Assembly: GCA_035513175.1 (NCBI GenBank)
Contig: DATKCN010000294.1
Location: 1 to 62,387, forward strand
DNA length: 62,387 nt
Origin: DATKCN01 sp035513175
GTDB taxonomy: Bacteria > Chloroflexota > Chloroflexia > Thermomicrobiales > CFX8
Direction: 5' to 3'
Part shown: positions 1 to 7,631 of the stretch, one piece after another
How the letters are laid out: each line of letters opens with the position of its first letter
Position numbering within the stretch: the stretch's first letter is position 1
Made by a program: the position numbers and the translations under genes
Notes under the pieces: generated by a model
The model's input: only the letters and a program-made list of their open reading frames with translations
What the model was told of the DNA's origin: nothing
Databases searched by the model: none

Positions 1-684
1 GCGGCGCGGCCGACCGACCTGGCCGAAGACGAGGTAATGGTCTGGCCGACGCTCGTCGTCGTCGAGGCGTTGAGCGCAGTCATCTTCACGTTTTTGCTCG
101 TCGTCGCCTCGATCATCGTCGCGCCGCCGCTGGTCGACATCGCGAACCCCACAGTTACACCGAACCCATCGAAGGCGCCATGGTACTTTCTCAACCTGCA
201 GGAGCTGCTGCTTCACATGCACCCGGCTCTGGCGGGGGTGATCGTTCCGACGTTGGCGCTCGTGCTGATCGCGGCCATCCCGTTTGTCGATCGATCGCCG
301 CTGGGGGTCGGCATTCTGTTCACGTCTGACAAGGGCAAGCAGATCACGGCGTTTTCCGCCGTTTTCACCTCAATCGTGCTGATGCTGCTGATCTTCTTTG
401 ACGAGTACATCGGCGTCACGCGCCAGCTTTCCGGCACCAGCGTTCCAACGGTTGTCTACCAACAGGTGATTCCAGTCGCGGTCATGGTCGGCTTCTCGGT
501 GCTGCTTGGCGTCGTCGTGTCGAAACTGTTCCGCCCCACCCGCCGCGAGCTGATCATCGCGCTGTTCACCGGGTTCGTCGTTTCGTATTTCCTGCTCACC
601 ATTATCGGAACGTTCTTCCGTGGTTATGGCATGGAGCTTCAACTCTACTGGCCGTGGACAAATCTTCACGCCGCGGGCCACTGA
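1..684 (+). CDS. Cytochrome b, C-terminal half (subunit IV-like), 5' partial
   Basis: The frame is open from the first base, so the true start lies outside the window. About 227 residues are visible. This is the membrane part of a menaquinol-oxidising cytochrome bc/b6f-type complex, corresponding to the last helices of cytochrome b (PetD/QcrC-like). Four hydrophobic helices can be seen. The quinol-oxidation (Qo) loop normally reading PEWY reads A-P-W-Y here (KAPWYFLNLQELL), so the usual Glu is Pro. The Rieske gene follows after 58 bp and a di-heme cytochrome c after that, which fixes the complex. The class is confident. Whether the protein is a separate subunit IV or the end of a fused cytochrome b cannot be told. 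Confidence 0.85.
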   Translation, partial: AARPTDLAEDEVMVWPTLVVVEALSAVIFTFLLVVASIIVAPPLVDIANPTVTPNPSKAPWYFLNLQELLLHMHPALAGVIVPTLALVLIAAIPFVDRSPLGVGILFTSDKGKQITAFSAVFTSIVLMLLIFFDEYIGVTRQLSGTSVPTVVYQQVIPVAVMVGFSVLLGVVVSKLFRPTRRELIIALFTGFVVSYFLLTIIGTFFRGYGMELQLYWPWTNLHAAGH

Positions 685-742
685 ACCGTGGATGCGCGCC
701 ACATAACGACCGTGACTCAACGTCTGGGGATGAGGTAGATTC

Positions 743-1321
743 ATGTGGGCCTTGGTTCGAACGCTTGCGGGCATGCTGCTTGTGCCACTCATCATGCGTC
801 TCGCCGCGCTCGCGAGCTGGTTGCAACAGCATTCCGGTGGCACGCGCCGCGTCACGCGCCGCTCGTTTCTACGAAACGCGGTGCTGGGAAGCGTCGGCGT
901 TGTCAGCCTGCAGATCACCGGAGGTTTCGTCTACTTCTTCTGGCCGAATAAGACGGGCGCGTTCGGCGGCGAGATCGCGGTGCCCGCCAGTGCCGTTCCG
1001 GAGGTTGGCGCTCCGCCATACCGCAATCAATCTGGCCGCTTCTATGTGATCCACAACGATGACGGCGTCCTTGCGCTTTACTGGAAGTGCCCGCATCTCG
1101 GCTGTACGGTGCCGTGGGACGACGCGGCAGACGAATTTCACTGCCCGTGTCACGGATCCGTCTACGATCGAACGGGCGTCCTGATCGCTGGTCCCGCGCC
1201 GCGTCCGATGGACCTCATGCCGATTACCGTTCTGCCGGACCAGACGCTGCTTGTAGACACGAATCCGAACTCGCTGATCCAGCGCTCGGGCTATAGCCCG
1301 GAGCAGTCGACGCGGCTATAG
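743..1321 (+). CDS. Rieske iron-sulfur protein of the bc-type complex
   Basis: This 192-residue subunit carries electrons from quinol to cytochrome c through a [2Fe-2S] cluster. Both Rieske boxes are intact: C116-P-H118-L-G-C121 and C134-P-C-H137-G-S, giving two Cys and two His ligands plus the disulfide pair. A twin-arginine stretch (RRSFLRN, about residues 39-45) followed by a hydrophobic helix indicates Tat export with the helix kept as a membrane anchor. An additional N-terminal hydrophobic stretch (residues 6-25) precedes it, which is longer than many Rieske proteins. The start has a GAGGTAG Shine-Dalgarno sequence about 6 bases upstream. It lies between cytochrome b and the di-heme c gene, clearly one operon. 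Confidence 0.93.
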   Translation: MWALVRTLAGMLLVPLIMRLAALASWLQQHSGGTRRVTRRSFLRNAVLGSVGVVSLQITGGFVYFFWPNKTGAFGGEIAVPASAVPEVGAPPYRNQSGRFYVIHNDDGVLALYWKCPHLGCTVPWDDAADEFHCPCHGSVYDRTGVLIAGPAPRPMDLMPITVLPDQTLLVDTNPNSLIQRSGYSPEQSTRL

Positions 1322-1406
1322 TGAGCGACGACGCAATTCGAGACGAATGCGTGGTGGTCGTCCGGCGCAACTGTGCCGCGGATGTCACGTAGGAAGAGAC
1401 AGGCGC

Positions 1407-2195
1407 GTGGGATCGGAACAACGTGAAGCGACGGTCGTCGCGCTGGGACTGGTGCTCGTCGCGACCGTGATGATGGTCTATCTCTTCAACGAGCCGAACC
1501 GGCGCGAGACGTTCGAACAGCAGAAGATCGATGAGTCCGCGCGGCGTGGCATTGATCACTATATTTCGTTCTGTCTCGAATGCCACGGCGAGGACGGCTT
1601 GGCGACCGGGCGCCGGGGCGTCCCGCTGAACACACCGCAGAATCAGACGGACGACCCGATTGCCTGGGAGCAACGAGAGCGTGAGATTCGACTCACTATC
1701 GAGCGCGGTGGTCCGACGATCATGCCTGCCTGGGCGCAGTCAGAGGGCGGCGCGCTCAACGACGAGCAGATCACGGACCTCGTCAACCTGATCCACCTCG
1801 GCCTGTGGGATGAGGTCGTCACGACCGTCATCGATCGGGTAGGCGCGATCCCAACTCGTCCGCCACTGCCGACCCCGTCAGGCGAGACTCCAACGGACCC
1901 GCTGGCCGCTGAAGGGCTGGCGCTCTCCGCGGAGCTGGGATGCGCGTCCTGTCACTCGGTCGACGGGATCGCGGGCATTGGCCCGACCTGGCAGGGACTG
2001 TACATGAGCGACGTTGCTCTCGAATCCGGCGAGACGGTCGTGGCGGATGACGACTACATTCGGGAGTCCATACTCGATCCCGGCGCGAAGATCCATGACG
2101 GCTTCACGAACGCAATGCCCCCGTTCGAAGGACGAGTCACCGACGAGCAGATAGACGCGCTGATCGCCTACATTGCGACGTTGACGGACGAATAG
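1407..2195 (+). CDS. Membrane-anchored di-heme cytochrome c of the bc-type complex
   Basis: 262 residues from a GTG start chosen because AGGAAGAG lies about 8 bases upstream. One N-terminal helix (about residues 10-26) anchors the protein with the rest outside. Two c-type heme sites are present: C-L-E-C-H near residues 56-60 and C-A-S-C-H near 179-183. Candidate Met ligands lie in TIMPAW and AMPPFEG. A Pro-rich stretch (TRPPLPTPSGETPTDP) links the two cytochrome domains. It most likely accepts electrons from the Rieske protein encoded just upstream, in place of cytochrome c1. The second domain could be a membrane-tethered electron shuttle to the terminal oxidase; that is inference from the domain order. 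Confidence 0.88.
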   Translation: MGSEQREATVVALGLVLVATVMMVYLFNEPNRRETFEQQKIDESARRGIDHYISFCLECHGEDGLATGRRGVPLNTPQNQTDDPIAWEQREREIRLTIERGGPTIMPAWAQSEGGALNDEQITDLVNLIHLGLWDEVVTTVIDRVGAIPTRPPLPTPSGETPTDPLAAEGLALSAELGCASCHSVDGIAGIGPTWQGLYMSDVALESGETVVADDDYIRESILDPGAKIHDGFTNAMPPFEGRVTDEQIDALIAYIATLTDE

Positions 2196-2227
2196 CCCGA
2201 TCGCTCACGGAAACGGAGAAGGTCACA

Positions 2228-2347
2228 GTGTTCTATCGAGCGACCGAGGGTGTCGAGCTGTTGATGGTGTTCCCACTGATGATCATTGGCATCCTCTTGA
2301 CGCACCTCGTGCAGCGCTGGGCGGACCGCACCTCTGGAGAGGAATAG
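2228..2347 (+). CDS. 39-residue single-helix peptide, candidate small subunit of the bc-type complex
   Basis: GTG start with GGAGAAGG six bases upstream, 32 bp behind the di-heme cytochrome c and on the same strand. The product begins VFYRATEGVELLMVFPLM, contains one unbroken helix of about 20 hydrophobic residues, and ends in a charged tail (RWADRTSGEE). No family is recognised. Small one-helix subunits (PetG, PetL, PetM, PetN) are known from cytochrome b6f, so a stabilising subunit is a reasonable guess. The evidence is the good ribosome site, the helix and the operon position. Homologues in the same place in other genomes would be needed to be sure. Confidence 0.5.
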   Translation: MFYRATEGVELLMVFPLMIIGILLTHLVQRWADRTSGEE

Positions 2348-2467
2348 CATCCCTCACGAGCGGCGCCAACCCTGTCAGGATGTGACTCGGACCCATGTGT
2401 TTGTGCGGCACGGACGGCGGTTGCTTCAGTCCATCGTGGACGGACGCTGCTGAACTGGAGCATGAAG

Positions 2468-2857
2468 TCACCCGTGGGCTGTCGCCGCTGCGCGCAACAC
2501 GATGCCGAACGCCGCGGCCGCCGCGATGCCGAGGATGAGTGGCTCACGTCGCCCGTCCGCGCGCGTACCGAGGATGTACCCCGCCCCGGTGAACACCATG
2601 AGGCTGACGCCATACAAGTAGTGGAAGCTCGTCGCGGGTCGGGCGGGGTCCAGCAGCAGCACGAGGCCGACGATCGCCTGAACGACTGATGCGCCGACCG
2701 TCAGCGCGTAGGTCGACCGGAAGGCTCCATCAACACTCTGCCCCCGCGCCATGAAGTACAGCGCCCAGACCGTCAATCCGCCGGTGAGGATCAGCAATGT
2801 CGTGTAGAGAGCCGAGTGCGCCGCAAGCACCGTCAGTTTGTCCCTTCGCTCATACAT
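2468..2857 (-). CDS. Small four-helix membrane protein, function unknown
   Basis: 129 residues from an ATG giving MYERRDKL; a longer reading frame extends upstream but its extra N-terminus is Cys/Arg-rich and looks non-coding. Four hydrophobic helices (about residues 10-30, 44-63, 72-91 and 102-122) fill almost the whole protein. A few His residues (in AAHSALY and SFHYLYG) near helix ends recall small heme-binding or oxidase-assembly membrane proteins, but the pattern is not diagnostic. It faces the bc complex operon tail to tail. No clear Shine-Dalgarno sequence is seen, so the start is uncertain. Confidence 0.55.
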   Translation of the reverse strand: MYERRDKLTVLAAHSALYTTLLILTGGLTVWALYFMARGQSVDGAFRSTYALTVGASVVQAIVGLVLLLDPARPATSFHYLYGVSLMVFTGAGYILGTRADGRREPLILGIAAAAAFGIVLRAAATAHG

Positions 2858-3001
2858 TTGTCGGCTCGGGCAGAGGCAGCGCCTGTTCAGACACGAGACA
2901 CAGGCACATGGCATGATCGATCGAAGACGTAGCCTCCCGCCGATTGACGGTATCAACTTTGGCTACGACGGGCAAGCGGTAGCCGTCGTGACGGAGACGT
3001 A

Positions 3002-3457
3002 ATGGCCGGGAAGACGTATGCGTGGTGCGACCGCTGCCGCCGCTCGTTCGAGCACGCCGACACGGTCGCAGACGCGTGTCCGATATGTGGATCGCCAATC
3101 CGCGAGCTGGGATGGGTTTCCGCTTTCGTGCGCGGGTTCCTGGCGCAAGAGTTCGTGACGTCCGGGCTACCGAGCCGTCACAAGGCAATGATCAAGCTGA
3201 TCTGGACTGCAAACGGCATGGGGGAGCGCTACTTCCGCGCGCTCGGGCCGCCGGTTACTTACCCCCGTTTCGAGTCGATCGTGACGGATTATCTCTGTCA
3301 GGCGGCGTCTGACGGTTGGGTGCGCTTTGTGCTGCCCCCGAGCCCTATCGGGGCAGACGATCAGTCGTATCGCATGGAAATTGATGACGAAGAACGCTTC
3401 ATCCTCGAGATGGCCGCGCTGTTTGGCGCGCAGGACGAGCCCGATAGCGTGTCATGA
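3002..3457 (+). CDS. Zinc-ribbon protein, function unknown
   Basis: 151 residues with GGAGACGTA before the ATG. The N-terminus has a zinc ribbon of four Cys in two knuckles (W-C-D-R-C near residues 8-12 and C-P-I-C near 27-30). The remainder is a mixed helical domain without a recognised family; it contains SRHKAMIKLIWTANGMGERY and an acidic C-terminus. A soluble cytoplasmic protein is likely. It stands alone on the plus strand, and its last bases overlap the end of the converging permease gene by 6 bp. Confidence 0.6.
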   Translation: MAGKTYAWCDRCRRSFEHADTVADACPICGSPIRELGWVSAFVRGFLAQEFVTSGLPSRHKAMIKLIWTANGMGERYFRALGPPVTYPRFESIVTDYLCQAASDGWVRFVLPPSPIGADDQSYRMEIDDEERFILEMAALFGAQDEPDSVS

Positions 3458-4600
3458 CGAAGCGTCCGGTCCCTCGCGCGCACGGTCCTCTTCCTCCTGT
3501 AGCCGGTTGTACACGTAGATGAAGACGTTGCGCGCGATCGCGGCCAGGGGAACGATGACGACGATGCCGATGAACCCAAACGAGGCTCCGCCGACGACGA
3601 GCAGCAGGATAATCAGCGCCGGGTTCATGTCGACGACGGCGCCTTGCACCTTCGGCACGAGAAACGTGTTCTCCAACTGCTGAATCATGAAGAACAGCAC
3701 CGCGACCGCCCAGATTTTCCCGGGGTCCGTGGCCAGCACGACGATTGCCGCGGCGAAGAATGCGATCCAGGGACCGAGAATTGGCACCATCTCGAGCAAG
3801 CCCGCCACGACTGCCAGCGCTACGGCCTGCTGGACATCGAGGACGTACAGCCCGATGAACGTCACGCTGCCGACGACAAGTCCCAGGAACAGTTGCCCGC
3901 GAATGTACGCGCTCAGTACCTTGTCGGCGATCCCGATAACATTGCGCACGTCGTTACGCAATGCGGGCGGCCACAGCGCGTAAAAGTGGGCCGCCGCCTT
4001 GCGCTGATCTTTCAACACGTAAAAGAGCCACAGTGGAAGCAGCGCGAGCCCGAGAATCAGGCCGATGACGCGTCTCACCATTCCGAACGTCGCGGTCAGC
4101 GCCGACCGAACCGCGCTGACGATTACTGACTGGATCCCGTCGAGATTCCGCTCGATTTCACGGCGCACTTCCGCGGGGACGTTCTCTTCGTACTGTCTCC
4201 ACCAGTAGGCGCCTTCTCCCTCCAACGTCCGCACGTAGTTGGGCAGGTTCTCAACAAGCTCGTACGTTTCATTCACGATCGGCGGGCCTACCGTCATCAC
4301 GAGGACGACGATGCCGCCAATCGTGAGCGCGTACACGATGACGACGGCGATCGTCCGGCGCACTGTTCCGATCCAGCCCCGGCCTGGGAAAATCGACTGG
4401 ACGAGGTTTACGAGCGGCGCCAGCAGGTACGCGAACACCAGCCCGATGAAAAACGGGAGCAGCGCCCCACGAGCGGACCAGAGAACCCACAGCACCACAC
4501 CGCTCGCCACCAGGACAAGCAGGACGCGGTACTGCCTGAGTCGATCCGCTCTGGTCGGGTCCTCCACCAAGAGCCTCCCCGCGAGACGCGCCGCGACCAT
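3452..4600 (-). CDS. AI-2E family transporter (PerM/YdiK-like permease)
   Basis: 382 residues. The layout is that of the AI-2E exporter family (PF01594): two to three N-terminal helices (about residues 25-95), a soluble middle part, then a C-terminal group of helices containing GLLEMVPILGPWIAFFAA, the family's most conserved stretch. Members include TqsA, PerM and sodium/proton antiporters, so the substrate cannot be named. A short charged tail (LQEEEDRAREGPDASS) closes the protein. The gene lies 68 bp downstream of thrS on the same strand and may be read from the thrS transcript. Confidence 0.88.
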   Translation of the reverse strand: MVAARLAGRLLVEDPTRADRLRQYRVLLVLVASGVVLWVLWSARGALLPFFIGLVFAYLLAPLVNLVQSIFPGRGWIGTVRRTIAVVIVYALTIGGIVVLVMTVGPPIVNETYELVENLPNYVRTLEGEGAYWWRQYEENVPAEVRREIERNLDGIQSVIVSAVRSALTATFGMVRRVIGLILGLALLPLWLFYVLKDQRKAAAHFYALWPPALRNDVRNVIGIADKVLSAYIRGQLFLGLVVGSVTFIGLYVLDVQQAVALAVVAGLLEMVPILGPWIAFFAAAIVVLATDPGKIWAVAVLFFMIQQLENTFLVPKVQGAVVDMNPALIILLLVVGGASFGFIGIVVIVPLAAIARNVFIYVYNRLQEEEDRAREGPDASS

Positions 4601-4668
4601 CGAGCGTCGACCTGCCCGCGGGGGCCTGGCGACGCGTCGGCAACGGCCCCGCTCAGCCCGCGTGCTTG

Positions 4669-6462
4669 TCAGTCGGTGAGCGACAGCGCTCGCGACGTGA
4701 CCTGTTCCTGAATCATCGTGACAACGTCGGACAGCGGCATCGGACCTGGGTTCTCCCCCGTTCGAAGTCGAACAGACACCGAGCCAGCCTCTGCCTCGCG
4801 GTCGCCGACGACAAGCATGTATGGCACGTGCTGGAGTTGCGCTTTGCGAATCTTGTTCTGCATGCGTTCCCCGCTGGCATCGACCTCGACGCGGAATCCG
4901 TGCGATCTGAGCTGTTCCGCAACCGAGCGACCGTACTCCGCGTGCCGATCTGCAATCGGGATGACCGCTGCCTGGACCGGCGCGAGCCAGACCGGGAAGG
5001 CTCCTGCAAAATGCTCGATCAACACGCCCAGGAAGCGCTCCGTGCTGCCCGTCACCGCGCGGTGGATCACGACCGGCGTATGCGGCTGTCCGTCCTCACC
5101 GATGTACTCGCATTCCAGCCGCTCGGGTTGAATGAAGTCCACCTGGATCGTCGAAAGCTGCCACTCGCGCCCCAGCACATCGCGCGCCAGAAAGTCCGCC
5201 TTCGGACCGTAAAACGCCGCCTCGCCCTCGGCGGGATCATACGCGACGCCCTTGGCGTTCATCGCGTCACGAAGCGCCTGCTCGGCGCGCGTCCACTTCG
5301 CGTCGTCCGCCACGTACTTGCCGTCCGTGCCACGCAACGACAGCCGGATACGATAGTCGGAGAAGCCGTATGTGTCGAGTATCTCGCGGATCAGGTCGAG
5401 CGCCCGGCCAAACTCATCGCCGATCTGATCCGGCGTGCAGAAGACGTGGCAGTCGTCCTGCGTCAACGCTCTTACGCGCGTCAGGCCGCTCAACTCTCCG
5501 CTCTTCTCGTAGCGGTACAGCGTCGCGAACTCCGCGTAGCGCAGGGGCAACTCGCGGTACGAGTGGAGCTGCTGGTTGAACAACGCCATGTGCGATGGAC
5601 AGTTCATCGGCTTGAGACGGTAGCGCTGTTCTTCATCGACCATCGGCGGAAACATCACGTCGCCGTAATGCTCGAGGTGCCCGGACTTGCGAAACAGCTC
5701 CTCCTTCACGAGATGCCCTGTCCAGACATGCTCGTAACCGTGTCGAGTCTGGACGTCACGGACGTACGACTCCATGAGATGCCGCAGCATTTCGCCCTTG
5801 GGAAAGAAGAGCGGGATGCCGAGGCCGACCTCCTCGGAGATCGCGAACAGCCCGAGTTCGCGCCCCAGCCTGCGATGATCCCGCTTTTTCGCTTCCTCGA
5901 TCTGATGGAGATGAGCGTCGAGTTCCTCGCGCGTGTTGAAGGCAGTGCCGTAGACCCGTTGCAGCATCGGGCGCTTCTCGTCGCCGCGCCAGTACGCGCC
6001 GGCAACGCTCATCAGCTTGAAAGCCCCGATCCCTCCCGTGTCCTCCACATGAGGTCCGCGGCACAGGTCAACGAACGAGCCGTTGCGGTAGGTCGAAATG
6101 ATCTCACCCTCGGGCAGATCCTGGATCAGCTCAAGCTTGTACGGCTGGTCAGCGAACAGGTCGAGGGATTCCGGCCTGGACACCTCACGACGCTCGAACT
6201 GCTCCCGCGCGTCGATGTGCGCCTGCATGCGCCCCTCGATCTCGGCGAGATCGTCTGGAGTCAGAGCACGAGGCAGGCCGAAATCGTAGTAAAAGCCCGC
6301 GTCAATTGCCGGCCCGATCGCGAGCTTGGCATCCGGAAACATTTCGAGAACCGCTTCAGCCAGCACGTGCGCCGCCGAATGCCGCATGCGCGCGAGGTCT
6401 GCTTCCTCCACGTTCTCAGCTGAAGCCAGAATATCATCGAGTCCCTCAGGTCCTGACGCCAT
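4669..6462 (-). CDS. thrS: Threonyl-tRNA synthetase without a TGS domain
   Basis: 597 residues. ATG 6462 is chosen because AGGAGGAG (complement of 6467-6475) sits 5 bases before it; an ATG 15 bases further upstream would place that site inside the gene. The enzyme charges tRNA-Thr. In order: the editing domain (HSAAH at about 28-32, then C134 and H138 in DLCRGPH), the class II catalytic core with motif 2 (YRYEKSGELSGLTRVR), zinc ligands in NCPSH, DDCHVF and IHRAVTGSTERF, and the C-terminal anticodon-binding domain (from about 500). The usual N-terminal TGS domain of about 60 residues is missing; the protein starts almost directly at the editing domain. A T-box leader upstream indicates control by uncharged tRNA-Thr. 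Confidence 0.97.
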   Translation of the reverse strand: MASGPEGLDDILASAENVEEADLARMRHSAAHVLAEAVLEMFPDAKLAIGPAIDAGFYYDFGLPRALTPDDLAEIEGRMQAHIDAREQFERREVSRPESLDLFADQPYKLELIQDLPEGEIISTYRNGSFVDLCRGPHVEDTGGIGAFKLMSVAGAYWRGDEKRPMLQRVYGTAFNTREELDAHLHQIEEAKKRDHRRLGRELGLFAISEEVGLGIPLFFPKGEMLRHLMESYVRDVQTRHGYEHVWTGHLVKEELFRKSGHLEHYGDVMFPPMVDEEQRYRLKPMNCPSHMALFNQQLHSYRELPLRYAEFATLYRYEKSGELSGLTRVRALTQDDCHVFCTPDQIGDEFGRALDLIREILDTYGFSDYRIRLSLRGTDGKYVADDAKWTRAEQALRDAMNAKGVAYDPAEGEAAFYGPKADFLARDVLGREWQLSTIQVDFIQPERLECEYIGEDGQPHTPVVIHRAVTGSTERFLGVLIEHFAGAFPVWLAPVQAAVIPIADRHAEYGRSVAEQLRSHGFRVEVDASGERMQNKIRKAQLQHVPYMLVVGDREAEAGSVSVRLRTGENPGPMPLSDVVTMIQEQVTSRALSLTD

Positions 6463-6534
6463 ATGACTCCTCCTCATCAGTGCTGATGCGATTGCCGCGT
6501 CGCCCTAATCCTCGGTCTCGAGTGCAGTGTCGGG

Positions 6535-6820
6535 CTCGGTCGCCACGTCGCCCTCCTCTCGCCCCGTTAACGACAACGAGCCTGCCGCCACAAGGGACGG
6601 CAGGCCCGTGAACAGCCTGGCGTGGTTCCACCCTTCTTCCGGCGCCTGATGCGCCGCTCGAAGCGCCCGATAACGGTGGGCTGCCGGAAGCGGCTACCAG
6701 CGACGTGTCGCGTTCGCCGTTCAGCTCGCGGGTGGTCTTCTCGAAGCTTCGGTGAGTGGGACTCTCAGCCGATGATCCCACGTCTCTGCCACCGCAAGGC
6801 CCCAGTACTCGTCCCGGTCA
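6535..6820 (-). promoter_or_regulatory. T-box riboswitch controlling thrS
   Basis: The 370 bases between thrS and the tRNA hold a T-box leader. Read on the minus strand, the signature AAGGGTGGAACCACG occupies 6635-6621. It is followed by a perfect 8-bp hairpin, GCCTGCCG (6605-6598) with CGGCAGGC (6587-6580). The loop of that hairpin contains CCCTT (6596-6592), complementary to AAGGG of the T-box, so antiterminator and terminator exclude each other as in classic T-boxes. A stem-I candidate GTGGGA/TCCCAC and a GACGAGTAC element lie further upstream. Thr codons ACC occur at 6736-6731, but the specifier loop was not placed. Uncharged tRNA-Thr should stabilise the antiterminator and turn thrS on. 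Confidence 0.85.
6580..6605 (-). terminator. Regulated terminator hairpin of the thrS T-box
   Basis: Perfect 8-bp stem (GCCTGCCG/CGGCAGGC) with a 10-base loop, between the T-box sequence and thrS. The run downstream on the minus strand (CTCGTTGTCGTT) is only moderately T-rich, so termination may be leaky or factor-assisted. The loop bases CCCTT pair with the T-box AAGGG in the alternative antiterminator form. Confidence 0.75.
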
Positions 6821-6833
6821 ACGCCGTGAATGA

Positions 6834-6910
<77 letters not shown>

Positions 6911-6919
6911 TTGCATCGC

Positions 6920-6949
6920 ATAATACCACGGCTGTCAGAACGCGATCAA
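6920..6949 (-). promoter_or_regulatory. Promoter of tRNA-Val (possibly also thrS)
   Basis: On the minus strand, -35 TTGATC (6949-6944), an 18-base spacer and -10 TATTAT (6925-6920) place the transcription start at about 6912, 2-3 bases before the tRNA 5' end. This spacing is typical of a tRNA promoter. Confidence 0.6.
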
Positions 6950-6966
6950 CGCTCCCCGCGAGACGC

Positions 6967-7572
6967 TTATCCGGCGCCTCCGGCTTCGAATCGCAACCGG
7001 TCGATCAGCCTGTCAGACAGTTGAATTGCGACGTACACGGGCAGATACGCGCCTTCCGCGACGACACGCGTCGACGGGGCGCCGCTGCTCACACTCATCC
7101 TTCGAAGCCTGACAGCCTCGTCGAACTGTTCGACCGCGCTCTGGATCCAGTCCCGCTCGTCATTGAGCAGCAGGTCGGCGTGCCTGTCCCCGATATCGAG
7201 CAGCGTCGACGCTATCATCGAGGAAACGGACGTAAACGCGTCCCACGCGTCGAAGTCATACTCCGCGAACAGCGGCTCCACGACCGACTTCCATCGGTTC
7301 CGCTGGAGGAGGATTGTCGCGTGCCGCATATCGCGCGCGGCGGACGCGACCAGCACACTGCCGATTTCGTACTTCGGCGGCAGCGCCATGGCGTCGCGCT
7401 TCAGCCAGGCCGCGTGCCAGTCCGGCTTCATGCGAGAGGCGCTCTCATACAGGAGCGCGAGCGTCCGAAACAGCTCAATGAACACGTCCTCGCGAGTCGG
7501 TCCGCGCCGGCTCCTGCGCAGCAAAAGTGTCGCGGACGCAAGCGCGATAGCCATGAGATGCAGCATCAGCAC
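6967..7572 (-). CDS. Unknown protein with an N-terminal membrane segment
   Basis: 201 residues from a GTG start with AAGGA about 10 bases upstream. The N-terminus (LMLHLMAIALASATLLL) is one hydrophobic segment followed by RRSRR, so the protein is either anchored with its bulk in the cytoplasm or carries an atypical signal. The rest is predicted mainly helical, with Trp- and Asp-rich stretches (ERDWIQSAVEQFDEAVRLRR). No motif or family is recognised. It lies 59 bp downstream of the peroxiredoxin-like selenoprotein gene on the same strand and may share its transcript. Confidence 0.5.
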   Translation of the reverse strand: MLMLHLMAIALASATLLLRRSRRGPTREDVFIELFRTLALLYESASRMKPDWHAAWLKRDAMALPPKYEIGSVLVASAARDMRHATILLQRNRWKSVVEPLFAEYDFDAWDAFTSVSSMIASTLLDIGDRHADLLLNDERDWIQSAVEQFDEAVRLRRMSVSSGAPSTRVVAEGAYLPVYVAIQLSDRLIDRLRFEAGGAG

Positions 7573-7631
7573 GAGTTGGACTTCCTTACGTCGGCGCCAC
7601 AGCGCACTGGCGACGCGGCCAGACTAAGCCG

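Noticed and set aside
1347..1406. A third CxxCH heme motif (C-R-G-C-H) upstream of the di-heme cytochrome c start
   Set aside because: It lies before the start chosen by a good ribosome site and before the membrane helix; the sequence around it does not look like a cytochrome domain.
4666..6423. A 585-codon open frame opposite thrS
   Set aside because: It mirrors the whole thrS gene in a GC-rich genome and has no family motifs.
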